A stretch of 64,000 bases of DNA. It comes from JBKHAJ01 sp964641125 (GTDB lineage: Bacteria > Spirochaetota > Spirochaetia > SPDA01 > CAZSGZ01). This document shows positions 1-8,203 of this stretch, piece by piece (within the stretch, counting starts at the first letter, position 1; each line of letters opens with the position of its first letter). The position numbers were made by a program, and so were the translations under genes. The stretch is from assembly GCA_964641125.1 (NCBI GenBank), contig CAZXMO010000006.1, forward strand, positions 1 through 64,000, written 5' to 3'. Below the pieces are notes generated by a model. It was given only the letters and a program-made list of their open reading frames with translations, had not been told where the DNA came from and made no database searches.

Positions 1-553
1 CCGTTTCAGCCGCCATAACGACCACCGTTTGAGCGCCTGCTTCCTTTGCCTGGATTGCGGTTGCGACTCCTTGAGTAGAATCCATGGGCGATCCGCGAAA
101 CAAAGGTTCCGCAACCTCTCCCCCGTACTGACGATCAATGGCGCCCCCGTGCACAGACGGCATAATCGGCCGGTCATTATCCTCCATGTATTGAAGAATC
201 CAATCCCTGTAGGACATATACTCATGAGCGGCATTCAAGAGAACTTCCACTCGTTGGTTTTGAACGAGCTTTCGCGCGGCTTGTGCCTCGCCGATGGTTC
301 CTATGTCTTGATGAATAGCCGTGACGGGTCTTCCCAGCGGCGGATTCTCATTAATGATATCGATGGCAAAATTGGTCGCTCCATCGAACTGGGGACCTAC
401 ATGTCCGAAGGGACCGGTATGATAGCTGAGATGTCCCACCTGAATGGGATCTTCCGCCATTTCACCGGAAACCTCGGTCTGTCCTCCGGCCATTACGAAA
501 CCTGCTGTCATAATCAATACCACAGCGAGACTTAACCCAACAATCTTTTTCAT
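1..553 (-). CDS. ABC transporter substrate-binding protein, branched-chain amino acid type (partial, 5' part)
   Basis: This is the N-terminal 184 codons of a periplasmic binding protein; the rest lies beyond the left edge. The start ATG at 553-551 is preceded by a good ribosome site (AAGGAGAG). A signal peptide (residues 1 to about 22, ending VMAGGQ) is followed by a type 1 periplasmic-binding fold: the opening strand IQVGHLSYHTGPF, then GPQFDGATNFAIDIIN, match the LivJ/Peripla_BP_6 pattern in which the first strand and the following loop contact ligand. The likely role is capture of a small ligand (amino acid, amide or short carboxylate) for an ABC permease encoded further left. The AGGQ ending of the signal peptide is common in spirochaete binding proteins as I recall them. 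The ligand cannot be told from this fragment. Confidence 0.85.
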   Translation of the reverse strand, partial: MKKIVGLSLAVVLIMTAGFVMAGGQTEVSGEMAEDPIQVGHLSYHTGPFGHVGPQFDGATNFAIDIINENPPLGRPVTAIHQDIGTIGEAQAARKLVQNQRVEVLLNAAHEYMSYRDWILQYMEDNDRPIMPSVHGGAIDRQYGGEVAEPLFRGSPMDSTQGVATAIQAKEAGAQTVVVMAAET

Positions 554-707
554 TGCTCTCTCCTTATTATTTTTTTGGTTTGGGTTTCTAATTAGTTCAA
601 ATCAGACAAGACTGGCTACACCTCCTCTGTCGAAAATATTCTATCGGCTTCAATGGTTTGTTGTATCTTCCGTGAACAATGAAGAATAAGCATTATCTCA
701 CGCATTT

Positions 708-729
708 CATATATCATATATGATATATG
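708..729. promoter_or_regulatory. 22-bp perfect palindrome, likely repressor operator
   Basis: Each half reads CATATATCATA; the whole is a perfect inverted repeat with no spacer. It overlaps the -10 element of the minus-strand promoter and lies about 85 bp upstream of the divergent cupin gene, so one dimeric regulator could control both. Size and AT-rich symmetry fit GntR-type regulators, but the regulator is not in this window. The remaining bases of the 554-815 interval hold a second short inverted repeat (GGAAAA/TTTTCC, 742-758) and no gene. Confidence 0.55.
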
Positions 730-741
730 GTGCTCTGTCAA
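713..741 (-). promoter_or_regulatory. sigma70-type promoter of the binding-protein gene
   Basis: On the minus strand a perfect -35 TTGACA (741-736) is separated by 17 bp from a -10 TATGAT (718-713). Predicted transcription start is near 706, leaving a leader of about 150 nt before the ATG at 553. The -10 and spacer are covered by the 22-bp palindrome at 708-729, so a protein bound there would block RNA polymerase. Inferred from sequence only. Confidence 0.7.
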
Positions 742-815
742 GGAAAAACTGGTTTTCCCCGGCACCGGTACCGCCGTATATTTAGAGTACCGAAGATTGC
801 TAGAAGGAGTTACCA

Positions 816-1175
816 ATGGCACGACTGATACCCTCACCTACCGTAATCGAAGCGGCGGGGACAAAGCCTAAACTCATAGAAGAGTTTGTGGGAAACGTCA
901 ACACCAAGACCGGGGCTTTGAGCATAGCCCGGATGAAGAGCCCCGCCGGATGGGAAGAGCCGGGACAGACCCCCGAATTCGACGAGTACACCCTTGTATT
1001 GGACGGTGCTCTGAAAGTCGAGACGAAAGACGAGACCTTCGAGGTGATAGCGGGACAGGCTATTCACATGAAGGCGGGGGAATGGGTCAGGTACAGCTCA
1101 CCGGCCCCGGAGGGCGCCGAATATGTTTCGGTGTGCGTTCCCGCCTTCTCACCGGAAACGGTCCACCGGGACTGA
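816..1175 (+). CDS. small cupin-domain protein
   Basis: A 119-residue single-domain cupin. The start ATG follows AGAAGGAG at a good distance. The core runs from about residue 48: FDEYTLVLDGALKVETKD matches the first cupin strand set and IAGQAIHMKAGEWVRYSSP the second, the region that in EutQ/YdbB-like cupins forms the barrel. The canonical metal histidines of motif 1 are absent (position held by E/Y), so metal binding is doubtful. It is divergent from the binding-protein gene and shares the palindromic intergenic region, suggesting a role in handling or sensing the transported compound. Its stop abuts the stop of the next, convergent gene with no gap. Specific function unknown. Confidence 0.75.
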   Translation: MARLIPSPTVIEAAGTKPKLIEEFVGNVNTKTGALSIARMKSPAGWEEPGQTPEFDEYTLVLDGALKVETKDETFEVIAGQAIHMKAGEWVRYSSPAPEGAEYVSVCVPAFSPETVHRD

Positions 1176-2618
1176 TCACACCCTGAGGGTTCGGAATTCG
1201 GTATCTCCCTTTGCGCGATACCGGACGGTAAAGACTTTATTTCGACAGTCCGCCTCGAGGACCGCCTCCCCGGCCGAGCCGGTCCGTGTTATCGAGATCA
1301 GCGGATCGGGGGTGTCCTTGAGGCGGAATTCCCCGTCGAAGAACCCCGACAAATTGCGAAAGCGCATAAGGACAAAGAGTTTCTGAACCACCTCACGTTC
1401 GGTTTCAGCCTCGATTTCGTCCATGGTGTATCCGTGGCGGTTGATATCCCTCCCCTGTTTGGTCCGTTCTAAGAGCTCGATGTCGTTCCGGCCGGCCAAA
1501 AGCCCGACGTAGTAGACCTGGGGGATTCCGGGAGCGAAAAACTGGATCGCACGGGCCAGGAGATAGGAGGCGTCGTCATCGCCTAGGGCGGAGTAATAGG
1601 TGCAGTTGAGCTGGTAGACGTCGAGATTGTTGTACGCCCGGGAGCTGTAGATCGGTTTGACCTTCGCCCCCCGGCGGAAGAGGTTCTCTTTGGTCCGCTC
1701 GATATCGTCGGGACTCATGAGATCGACCACGTCTACAACCCCGATTCCGTCGTGGGTGTCGAGGGTAGTGACCTGCTTCCCGGGACACATGGCGAGCCAC
1801 CGTTTGAGGTTCTTCGCGTTTTCGTCGTAGAGGGCCTGAAGCACGAGCATGGGCAGGGCGAAGTCATACACCCGGTACCCCTTTTCGGCAAGCTCGAGCT
1901 GCAGGGTATAATGCTCATGAACCTCCGGCAGGAGCTCGACGTCGTAGCCGGAAACTTCTTCGGTTATGAAGGCGAGATACTCCCATATCTCCGGTTCCAG
2001 GAAGAAGCATTTCGTTCCCGGACGCTTGGTGGTATAGGCGACCGCGTCCAGGCGGATAACCCGGGCCCCCCGTTCACAGAGCTTCCGCAGCTGCTCGCCG
2101 ATAAAACGGCGCGTCGAGGTCCGGGAGAGATCCAAGTCGATCTGCTCGTAGTCGAAGGTGCACCACACCTTTTCCATCGAACCGTCGGCGAAATCCACCT
2201 CCAAGTAAGGGGGGCGGGGCTTGCGGGTATAGATCTTCTTCAAGTCCTCCTCGGTCGGCCGTCCTTCCGGCCAGAACCTGTTGTACCGAATAAAGAGCTC
2301 GCTGTAAGGGGAAGCGTCCTTCTTTTCCACGAAATCCTCGAAGTACCGGGACCGGCGGGAGATGTGGTTGACCATGAAATCGACGATCAGGTCTTTCCCC
2401 GCGGCAAGGGCTTCGATATCCTCCCAGCTTCCGAAAGCAGGATCGACTTTCTCGTATGTCAGAGGAGCGAATCCACGGTCCGCCGATGAGGGGTAGAAGG
2501 GAAGAACGTGCACACCGGTTATCACATCATCGAGGTAGCCGTCGATAACCGTCCGGAGTGAGGATAGATCGCCTCCGAGGCTGTCCGGATAGGTAATCAA
2601 CTGACATCCGTTCTTCAC
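1176..2618 (-). CDS. sucrose phosphorylase family glycoside phosphorylase (GH13 subfamily 18)
   Basis: This cytoplasmic enzyme would split sucrose, or a related alpha-glucoside such as sucrose-6-phosphate, glucosylglycerol or glucosylglycerate, with phosphate to give alpha-glucose 1-phosphate. The 480-residue length and whole-length pattern match the family. The nucleophile Asp lies in RLDAVAYTTK, the acid/base Glu in LLPEVHEHY, the third carboxylate in LDTHDGIG, and the substrate loop in YYVGLLAGRNDIELL followed by GRDINRHGY. The start is a GTG (2618-2616), the first possible start after an in-frame TAG; it aligns with the family N-terminus (KNGCQLITYPD) but has no clear ribosome site. The active-site loops do not let me choose the acceptor, so no gene symbol is given. 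It is convergent with the cupin and divergent from the methyltransferase. Confidence 0.85.
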   Translation of the reverse strand: MKNGCQLITYPDSLGGDLSSLRTVIDGYLDDVITGVHVLPFYPSSADRGFAPLTYEKVDPAFGSWEDIEALAAGKDLIVDFMVNHISRRSRYFEDFVEKKDASPYSELFIRYNRFWPEGRPTEEDLKKIYTRKPRPPYLEVDFADGSMEKVWCTFDYEQIDLDLSRTSTRRFIGEQLRKLCERGARVIRLDAVAYTTKRPGTKCFFLEPEIWEYLAFITEEVSGYDVELLPEVHEHYTLQLELAEKGYRVYDFALPMLVLQALYDENAKNLKRWLAMCPGKQVTTLDTHDGIGVVDVVDLMSPDDIERTKENLFRRGAKVKPIYSSRAYNNLDVYQLNCTYYSALGDDDASYLLARAIQFFAPGIPQVYYVGLLAGRNDIELLERTKQGRDINRHGYTMDEIEAETEREVVQKLFVLMRFRNLSGFFDGEFRLKDTPDPLISITRTGSAGEAVLEADCRNKVFTVRYRAKGDTEFRTLRV

Positions 2619-2674
2619 CGGCTAAAGGTAGGTGAAAAAAAGATAATTTACAAGCGGCGCGATGACCGCCGGGG

Positions 2675-2703
2675 TTGCAGCCTCCGCGGAGCGTACCTAT
2701 ACT
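2675..2703 (+). promoter_or_regulatory. sigma70-type promoter ending at the start codon (leaderless)
   Basis: TTGCAG (2675-2680), a 17-bp spacer and TATACT (2698-2703) are followed by only 6 nt before the ATG at 2710, so the predicted +1 is the A of the start codon. No ribosome site precedes that ATG. Confidence 0.65.
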
Positions 2704-2709
2704 GACACG

Positions 2710-3888
2710 ATGAATACCGCAATCCTAGAGATTACCGACCTCGCCTACCGGGGCGCGGGAGTCGGGCGCATCGAAGGAAAGACGTGCTTCGTCCCCTTCA
2801 CCGCTCCCGGAGACCGGGTAGAGGTCCTCATCACCGAGGACAAGAAAAAGTTTTCCTTCGGCGAGGTCCGCCGGATCCTCCGCCCCTCTCCCGAACGGAT
2901 AGAACCGCGCTGCCCGGTCTTTACCGTCTGCGGAGGGTGCGATTGGCAGCACCTCCCCTACGAAAAACAAGTCCGGGCCAAGCATGACATCCTCGAATCC
3001 ACCCTGATGAGAATCGGCGGTATCAACACCGAGGGTCTCGACATATCCATCTTTCCCTCCCCCTCTCCATGGAACTACCGTACCGCCGTCCAGGTCAAGA
3101 TAGACCCCGCCGAAGGGGCGGGTTTTTTCCGGAAGGGCTCCAACCGGATCGTTCCCGTCGGCTACTGCCCCATCAGCCATCCCGCCGTGAACCGGCGCCT
3201 CGAAGAGCTCAACCGGGGGGCGGTAGAATCTCCGGCCGGCGGGGGGGAGAGCCTCGCCGAGGTGGAGCTCTTCGTCGACGAATCGAGTATCCTCCACGAG
3301 AGGCACCACCCTCCCGGTAAACGGGTTCTTCCCTTCCACCAGGTCAATCGGGAAGTCAATCTAACCATTATACGGAGGCTCACCGAGTGGGCTTCGGGGG
3401 CCTTAGGCGGAGGCGACGCGGTGGCGGACCTCTTCTGCGGAAACGGCAATCTGTCCCTGCCCCTCGCGGGTACGGTGGGACGGATCGAGGGATGGGACAC
3501 CTCCGCCGAGGCCTTAGCGGAGGGCCGTAAACGGGCGCGGGAGCTGTTTCGGAAATCTTCCGTGACGGACCGTGCCCCGGCGGTCTTTCACCGGGATGAA
3601 GCCTCCCGGGTGTTGAAGCGGATTGCCGGGGAGGAGTCCGATTATTCTCTTCTGATCATCGATCCGCCGAGGGGCGGGGTCAAGTCCTTAGAGAAAGAGC
3701 TTCCGTCTCTCGGGTTCCCGTGGATCTATTACCTCTCCTGCGATCCCCCGAGCCTTGCGCGGGACCTGAAACGTCTCCTCTCGGGCGGATACCGACCGGT
3801 GATGATCGATCTCTACGACATGTTTCCCCAGACCTACCACATCGAGGCGGGGGTCATTCTCGAGAAAACTCGAAATCCTTCTCGGTAA
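2710..3888 (+). CDS. 23S rRNA-type m5U methyltransferase with Fe-S cluster (TrmA/RlmD family)
   Basis: Predicted SAM-dependent methyltransferase that makes 5-methyluridine in rRNA (RlmD/RlmCD-like) or tRNA. In order: a TRAM RNA-binding domain (residues 1-60, start ILEITDLAYRGAGVGRIEG); the three clustered cysteines of RCPVFTVCGGCDW with a fourth in GYCP, the layout of the RlmD [4Fe-4S] site; SAM motif DLFCGNGNLSLPLA; LIIDPPRGG; and the catalytic cysteine in YLSCDPPSLARDL. Length (392 aa) is slightly below the family norm of about 430. A longer frame opens at 2662, but I chose ATG 2710 because the promoter abuts it and the TRAM domain starts there. The 3' end overlaps the convergent MCP pseudogene by 35 bp. 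Whether the target is rRNA or tRNA cannot be decided here. Confidence 0.85.
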   Translation: MNTAILEITDLAYRGAGVGRIEGKTCFVPFTAPGDRVEVLITEDKKKFSFGEVRRILRPSPERIEPRCPVFTVCGGCDWQHLPYEKQVRAKHDILESTLMRIGGINTEGLDISIFPSPSPWNYRTAVQVKIDPAEGAGFFRKGSNRIVPVGYCPISHPAVNRRLEELNRGAVESPAGGGESLAEVELFVDESSILHERHHPPGKRVLPFHQVNREVNLTIIRRLTEWASGALGGGDAVADLFCGNGNLSLPLAGTVGRIEGWDTSAEALAEGRKRARELFRKSSVTDRAPAVFHRDEASRVLKRIAGEESDYSLLIIDPPRGGVKSLEKELPSLGFPWIYYLSCDPPSLARDLKRLLSGGYRPVMIDLYDMFPQTYHIEAGVILEKTRNPSR

Positions 3889-4805
3889 TAAGCTCCACTC
3901 CCCGGCCCGAAGCTTCTTCGACGAGGGTTATCCCCGTCTCTTCCGAACGACGGGTCTTGAAAAAGAGCAGCACCTTTTTCAGGGTTTCCGCCTGGACGGA
4001 AAGCAGGGAAACCGTCGACTCCAAGTCCCGCACCGACGATGCATTGGAGCGGCTTATCTCATCGAGCCGATTCAGGGCCTCGGAGATGCGTCCGGCGCTC
4101 TCGTTTTGTTCTTCCGAGACTGAGGTGATCTCCCGAATCGACTCGACGGTTTTCCGCATTTCCGGAACGAGGAGTTCGAGCAATTCACCCGCCCTTCGGG
4201 CTTGAGCGAGGACGGTATCACTCAAAGCCCCGATCTCTCCCGCGGCCGCCTTACTCCGGTCGGCGAGCTTCCCGACCTCGGCGGCCACCACGGCGAATCC
4301 CCGCCCGTACTCCCTCGGACATGGAGGCGGAGATATCGTCGACCGGGGAGCTCAACCGGGCGCTTTCGGCAGCCACAACGTCCGCCGAGCCCTGAGCTTC
4401 CCGGATTACAAGGGAAACCCTCTCCGCCGCGGTCTCCATCGCTTCGAGAAGGAGCCCGGTCTCGTCACCGGCGCCCACCCCTCAGGTCCTGATCCTCAGA
4501 GAGCCTTCGGCCAATTCTTGACTCAGCCGCCGACAGAGGAGGACCGGCCTGGTAATTCTCCGGGCATGGACAACCGAAAAAACCGCGGCTAACAGGACTA
4601 CCAGGGCGGCCTCGACGGCGGGAATTATCAGGAGACGCTCCGTGACACGGGAAAGACGGGAGATGTCACCCGAACCGTTCCCGCTCAGCTCCGTATGCAG
4701 AAGGACGTCGGTGATGAGCAAACCGGATGCGGCAAGACTGATAAGGGCTATCAGAGAAAAGCTTATTGCAAGCTTCGTGCCGATACGCATATCCGCGGGT
4801 CTCAC
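3854..4805 (-). pseudogene. methyl-accepting chemotaxis protein, broken
   Basis: Pieces of one MCP lie in order on this strand. First comes a GTG start (overlapping the upstream mscS stop as GTGA), a membrane helix (KLAISFSLIALISLAAS), a second helix and a HAMP domain (ARRITRPVLL). An in-frame TGA at 4484-4482 interrupts right after the HAMP. The same frame continues (GAGDETGLLLEAMETAAERV) to about 4310, where the frame shifts; the other frame resumes with EYGRGFAVVAAEVGKLADRS, the conserved MCP stretch. The hairpin tip that binds CheA/CheW (normally QTNLLALNAAIEAARAG, just before GRGFAVVA) is missing, so an internal deletion accompanies the nonsense and frameshift changes. The periplasmic region is also very short. 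A sequencing error could explain one lesion but not all three. Confidence 0.85.
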
Positions 4806-5644
4806 CTTTCCTCTCCGGGCGGTTGCTCATCGGTCCTGTTGTACACGGTCCTGTGGGGATAGGGTATCTCGATACCCTCGAGGTCGAACCGCTCCTTGAT
4901 CTCGATCATGATGCTGTTCTTGAGCCCGAGGAAGTCGTTCTTCTCGAACCATACTCCGAAGAGGATCTCCACCGCGCTGTCCCCGAAACGGTTGATGATG
5001 AACAGGGGGGCCGGTTCCTCGAGGCACAGGGGATTCCGCTCGGCGATATCCGACAGGACCTCATGGACCCTGCCGAGATCCGCCCGATAGGAAACACCGA
5101 TGTTGATATCCATCCGGCGAATAGGAAACCGGGTGATGTTGGTCAGAGTCGAATTGAGGATCTGCTGACTCGGCATCCGCACGTATTGATTGTCGAAGGT
5201 CCTAAGCTTTACAGACAAGAGATCGATGGATATGACGATGCCGGTGGTTCCGGCTACGCTGATAACCTCTCCCACCGCGAAGGGCTTCTCGGAAATGAGA
5301 AAGAGCCCGCTTATGAGATTCGACACGCTGGTCTGGGCCGCGAAGCCTACGGCGATCCCCACGATCCCCGCAGCGCCTAAGAGTGCCGCTAAGTTGAGCC
5401 CTATCTGTCTCAGAACCACGATGACGACCACCCCGGCGCCTACGTAAAAGACGGCTTTCCGGACAATCATAGCGGCCTGAAGTGAAAAGCGGCGCTTAGA
5501 AAATTTCGCGGCTAAGGCCGCGAGAAGCCGAAAGGCGGAGAGCCCGACCACGAGGGTCACAACGATCCGAATGATCAGCCTGATTCGTTCGGCGGTAAAA
5601 AAATCTTTGAAGGAGAAATCGAAAATCGGTTCCATGTCTACCAT
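4802..5644 (-). CDS. small-conductance mechanosensitive channel (MscS family)
   Basis: Predicted inner-membrane tension-gated channel for osmotic down-shock. The 280-residue protein has three membrane helices: IRLIIRIVVTLVVGLSAF, MIVRKAVFYVGAGVVVIVVL and the glycine/alanine-rich pore helix AALLGAAGIVGIAVGFAAQT, followed by the cytoplasmic beta domain (PFAVGEVISVAGTTGIV, then RTFDNQYVRMPSQQI) and an alpha/beta C-terminal domain. This is the minimal E. coli MscS plan. The first ATG overlaps the end of the upstream DUF432-like gene by 7 bp (ATGGTAG); a second ATG three codons on is an equal candidate. The three-gene order DUF432-like, mscS, MCP, with overlaps at both junctions, is one operon. 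No residues look damaged, unlike the downstream MCP. Confidence 0.9.
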   Translation of the reverse strand: MVDMEPIFDFSFKDFFTAERIRLIIRIVVTLVVGLSAFRLLAALAAKFSKRRFSLQAAMIVRKAVFYVGAGVVVIVVLRQIGLNLAALLGAAGIVGIAVGFAAQTSVSNLISGLFLISEKPFAVGEVISVAGTTGIVISIDLLSVKLRTFDNQYVRMPSQQILNSTLTNITRFPIRRMDINIGVSYRADLGRVHEVLSDIAERNPLCLEEPAPLFIINRFGDSAVEILFGVWFEKNDFLGLKNSIMIEIKERFDLEGIEIPYPHRTVYNRTDEQPPGEER

Positions 5645-6447
5645 CCCGTAAGGTCTTTGAGGAGCGAAAAGCTCTTCCGGACAATGCTGTTGTCGGGAAC
5701 CGCCCGCGACGGAGTGAGAAGTTTCCCTTCACCCTCGAGCTGCTCCGGGGCTTCGGTCCCGGTGGCCTGAGAAGCCTCCTCACGGCCCCGGTAGATGAGG
5801 TCCACGGATGAGGTCCACAGCCGATCCTTCCCTTCGAAAACGGCGAGAAATTCGGTCCGAAGGAGGAAGCGCCCGACCTCGAGAAGAGCGCCGGTAGAGT
5901 TCTCGACCCTGACCGGACACACCGCAGCGGGCGCTATCGCCGTTGTCTCCTCGCTCCAGGCTCCAAAACGGCTGACGTAGCACAGCTCCCCCGCCGAGAA
6001 ATTCCCGAACCAGGTCTTGGACATTTCCTTAGTAGACACCTCGGTCAGGAGGACCTCCCCGGCGCCGGCTCCTTCCCCCCCACCGGTAATCCGTATCCAC
6101 AGGGGAATCTCCACGAAGAACCGCCCCTCCTCCCCTTCGGGCAGAAAGATGGGATTCAGCGGCCGGATAACGAGGGGTTTGTCCGGCATAGCCGGTACCG
6201 CTCGGATAACCGGTTTCGAAGCCGGTGATAGAATCCTCGTCCAGCCGTAGCCGGCCTGCTCCCCGCCGGGTCCGGATAGGCTTCCGATCTCTTCCCAGCC
6301 GGCCTGCCGGGTGCGCCCCCGATCGAGGGAGGAGGCGATCCGCCACTCTCCGTTCGTATAACAGCCGAAGACACTCCGCTCGCCGGCATCCATGCGGTAG
6401 ATCCGGTCCGGTTCATTTTCCTTCGGTTCCCACAATTTTCGGTCCAT
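5638..6447 (-). CDS. DUF432-like protein of unknown function, upstream of mscS
   Basis: A 269-residue soluble protein without signal peptide or membrane helix. It starts at an ATG behind AAAGGGAG. The composition and the central motifs PLVIRPLNPIFLPEGEEG and FFVEIPLWIRIT resemble DUF432, a family I recall mainly from archaea and often found next to or fused with mechanosensitive channels; this placement is from memory and not confirmed. The stop overlaps the mscS start, so translation is coupled, which suggests that the protein works with the channel, perhaps as a regulatory or accessory subunit. The last 35 residues (from VPDNSIVRKSF) are predicted helical. Function is not known. Confidence 0.55.
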   Translation of the reverse strand: MDRKLWEPKENEPDRIYRMDAGERSVFGCYTNGEWRIASSLDRGRTRQAGWEEIGSLSGPGGEQAGYGWTRILSPASKPVIRAVPAMPDKPLVIRPLNPIFLPEGEEGRFFVEIPLWIRITGGGEGAGAGEVLLTEVSTKEMSKTWFGNFSAGELCYVSRFGAWSEETTAIAPAAVCPVRVENSTGALLEVGRFLLRTEFLAVFEGKDRLWTSSVDLIYRGREEASQATGTEAPEQLEGEGKLLTPSRAVPDNSIVRKSFSLLKDLTGW

Positions 6448-6471
6448 ACACTCCCTTTCCCCTCTACCTAA

Positions 6472-6499
6472 AGGATAATAGATTATCCCGATTCTTCAA
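6472..6499 (-). promoter_or_regulatory. putative promoter of the DUF432-mscS operon
   Basis: On the minus strand TTGAAG (6499-6494), a 16-bp spacer and TATCCT (6477-6472) precede the DUF432-like gene, giving a leader of about 18 nt that carries the ribosome site AAAGGGAG. The promoter occupies the place where the divergent ThrE-like remnant would need its start codon. Confidence 0.4.
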
Positions 6500-6930
6500 T
6501 AGCCGCGGACGCGGGACAGATAATCCTCGAAAGCGGCGGGGAAACCTATAGGGCGGAAGAGACCTGCAATGCCGTCTGCCTGTCCCACGGGATGGCGCGG
6601 TCCAACTGCTTCGCTCTGCCCACCGGGATCATGCTGACGGCGGTCGACTCCGAGGGGACTCCCCACACGGTAGTGCGGAGGATAAGCAAGCGGAGTACCA
6701 ATCTCGAGAAGGTCACCTTCATAAACCGGTTCGTCCGGGAGGGACTCTTTCTGCTCTCTCTAGTAAAGAGCCGTTCATTCCTCGAGGAGGTCTCCGCCCT
6801 CAAGGGACACCCCCTTCCGCTCGTTCTCCTGTGCAGCGGTCTCATCGCCGCGGGAATCGCCTTCTCCTCCTCGTTGAGAAAGATCCTGGTCGTAATCCTC
6901 CGGACCATCGGAAACGTAAAAAAATCCTGA
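6472..6930 (+). pseudogene. remnant of a ThrE/YjjP-family threonine/serine exporter
   Basis: The open frame after a TAA at 6469 encodes AADAGQIILESGGETYRAEE, then FALPTGIMLTAV, VVRRISKRSTNLEKV and one membrane helix (LPLVLLCSGLIAAGIAF). This is the N-terminal DUF1212 domain of ThrE/YjjP exporters in the right order. Two defects show: there is no ATG, GTG or TTG in frame before the conserved N-terminus (the first is the ATG at 6592, inside the domain), and the frame stops after a single helix, where intact members (250 residues or more) continue with several more. I read it as a decaying gene fragment. Translation from 6592 would give a 112-residue protein that is unlikely to work. Confidence 0.65.
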
Positions 6931-7023
6931 TTCCCGAGGGGCCGTACTGGAAATAATCCGATAAAATGAGTATCCTGTGCGTCCTGACATATTGAATCCC
7001 AACAATCTCAAAAGGAGTCACCC

Positions 7024-8133
7024 ATGGTAAAGGTTGGATTTGTCGGATGGCGCGGAATGGTCGGTTCCGTGCTCATGAACCGAATGACCGAAGAAAATGA
7101 TTTTACCGGTTTAGTCCCGGTCTTCTTCTCCACCTCTCAGGTGGGAGATAAAGGGCCGGACATCGCCGGATTGGATACGGGCTTCCTCGCGGATGCCTAC
7201 GATATGAAACTCCTCGAAGAGCAGGAGATCATCGTCACCTGTCAGGGCGGCGACTATACAGAAAAGGTCTATAACGAGCTAAGAGATGCCGGATGGCAGG
7301 GGTACTGGATCGACGCCGCCTCGACTTTGCGAATGGCCGACGACAGCGTAATCGTCCTCGATCCGGTCAACCGGCCGGTCATCGACCGGGCACTGGAGTC
7401 GGGAATCAAGAACTACATCGGAGGAAACTGCACCGTCTCGCTGATGCTGATGTCCTTGGCCGGGCTCTTCGACGCGGGACTCGTGGAATGGATAACTTCG
7501 ATGACCTATCAAGCCGCTTCCGGGGCGGGGGCCAAGAACATGAAGGAGCTCATCTCACAGATGGACGTACTCGCGGACTCGGTGGATAACCTCATGAGAG
7601 ACCCCGCGGCCTCGATTATCGAAATCGACCGGAAACTTACCGAAACGCTTCGAAGTGATGAGCTCCCCACCGATAACTTCACCGCCCCCCTAGCTGCAAG
7701 CCTCCTCCCGTGGATCGATAAGCCGGTCGGCGCCGGTCAGAGCCGGGAGGAATGGAAGGGATACGTCGAGACCAACAAGATCCTGAATTTCGATCCGCCG
7801 GTCCCCATCGACGGGCTCTGCGTCCGCATAGGCACCATGCGGTGCCACAGTCAGGCGATGACTATAAAGCTCACCAAGCCTGTAAGCGTCGAGGAGGCGG
7901 AAAAGCTTATCAGCGAAGCGAACGACTGGGTGGAGATCGTGCCCAACACCAAAGAAGACACCTTAGCGCGGCTCACTCCGGCCGCCGTCTCGGGAACCCT
8001 CAAAGTACCGGTCGGGAGAATTCGAAAGCTCAACTTAGGCCCCGACTATCTAACCGCCTTTACGGTAGGCGACCAGCTCCTCTGGGGCGCCGCCGAGCCG
8101 GTCCGCAGAATGCTCAGGATTCTTCTCGACTAA
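7024..8133 (+). CDS. asd: aspartate-semialdehyde dehydrogenase
   Basis: NADPH-dependent reduction of aspartyl phosphate to aspartate semialdehyde, the branch step to lysine/diaminopimelate, threonine and methionine. The 369-residue length and sequence fit the proteobacterial-type Asd. The N-terminal nucleotide-binding loop reads VGFVGWRGMVGSVLM. The catalytic cysteine is in YIGGNCTVSLMLMSL. Other conserved blocks are TYQAASGAGAKNMKEL and RIGTMRCHSQAMTIKL with the active-site histidine. The start is preceded by AAAAGGAG. It stands alone on this strand and is followed by a clear terminator, so it appears monocistronic. No membrane segments; cytoplasmic. Confidence 0.97.
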   Translation: MVKVGFVGWRGMVGSVLMNRMTEENDFTGLVPVFFSTSQVGDKGPDIAGLDTGFLADAYDMKLLEEQEIIVTCQGGDYTEKVYNELRDAGWQGYWIDAASTLRMADDSVIVLDPVNRPVIDRALESGIKNYIGGNCTVSLMLMSLAGLFDAGLVEWITSMTYQAASGAGAKNMKELISQMDVLADSVDNLMRDPAASIIEIDRKLTETLRSDELPTDNFTAPLAASLLPWIDKPVGAGQSREEWKGYVETNKILNFDPPVPIDGLCVRIGTMRCHSQAMTIKLTKPVSVEEAEKLISEANDWVEIVPNTKEDTLARLTPAAVSGTLKVPVGRIRKLNLGPDYLTAFTVGDQLLWGAAEPVRRMLRILLD

Positions 8134-8152
8134 TTAGGAAAATAATTTAACT

Positions 8153-8180
8153 GCCCGGCTCTTCCAGCCGGGCTATGTTT
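8153..8180 (+). terminator. intrinsic terminator after asd
   Basis: A 7-bp GC stem (GCCCGGC at 8153-8159, GCCGGGC at 8167-8173) with a 7-nt loop is followed by TATGTTTTT. It lies 20 nt after the asd stop. Confidence 0.75.
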
Positions 8181-8203
8181 TTGAAAAATTTCTCAGGAAG
8201 AAC

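Noticed and set aside
758..775. GGCAC...GC spacing resembling a sigma54 promoter upstream of the cupin gene
   Set aside because: The -24 half is only partly right and the -12 TTGC is missing; GG-N10-GC is common in GC-rich sequence.
616..837. 73-codon minus-strand frame in the binding-protein leader
   Set aside because: Covers the operator and promoter, has no ribosome site and ends in a low-complexity tail.
1752..2489. Long open frame (245 codons) on the plus strand within the sucrose phosphorylase gene
   Set aside because: It is antisense to a well-conserved enzyme and has no family resemblance; a by-product of GC-rich codons.
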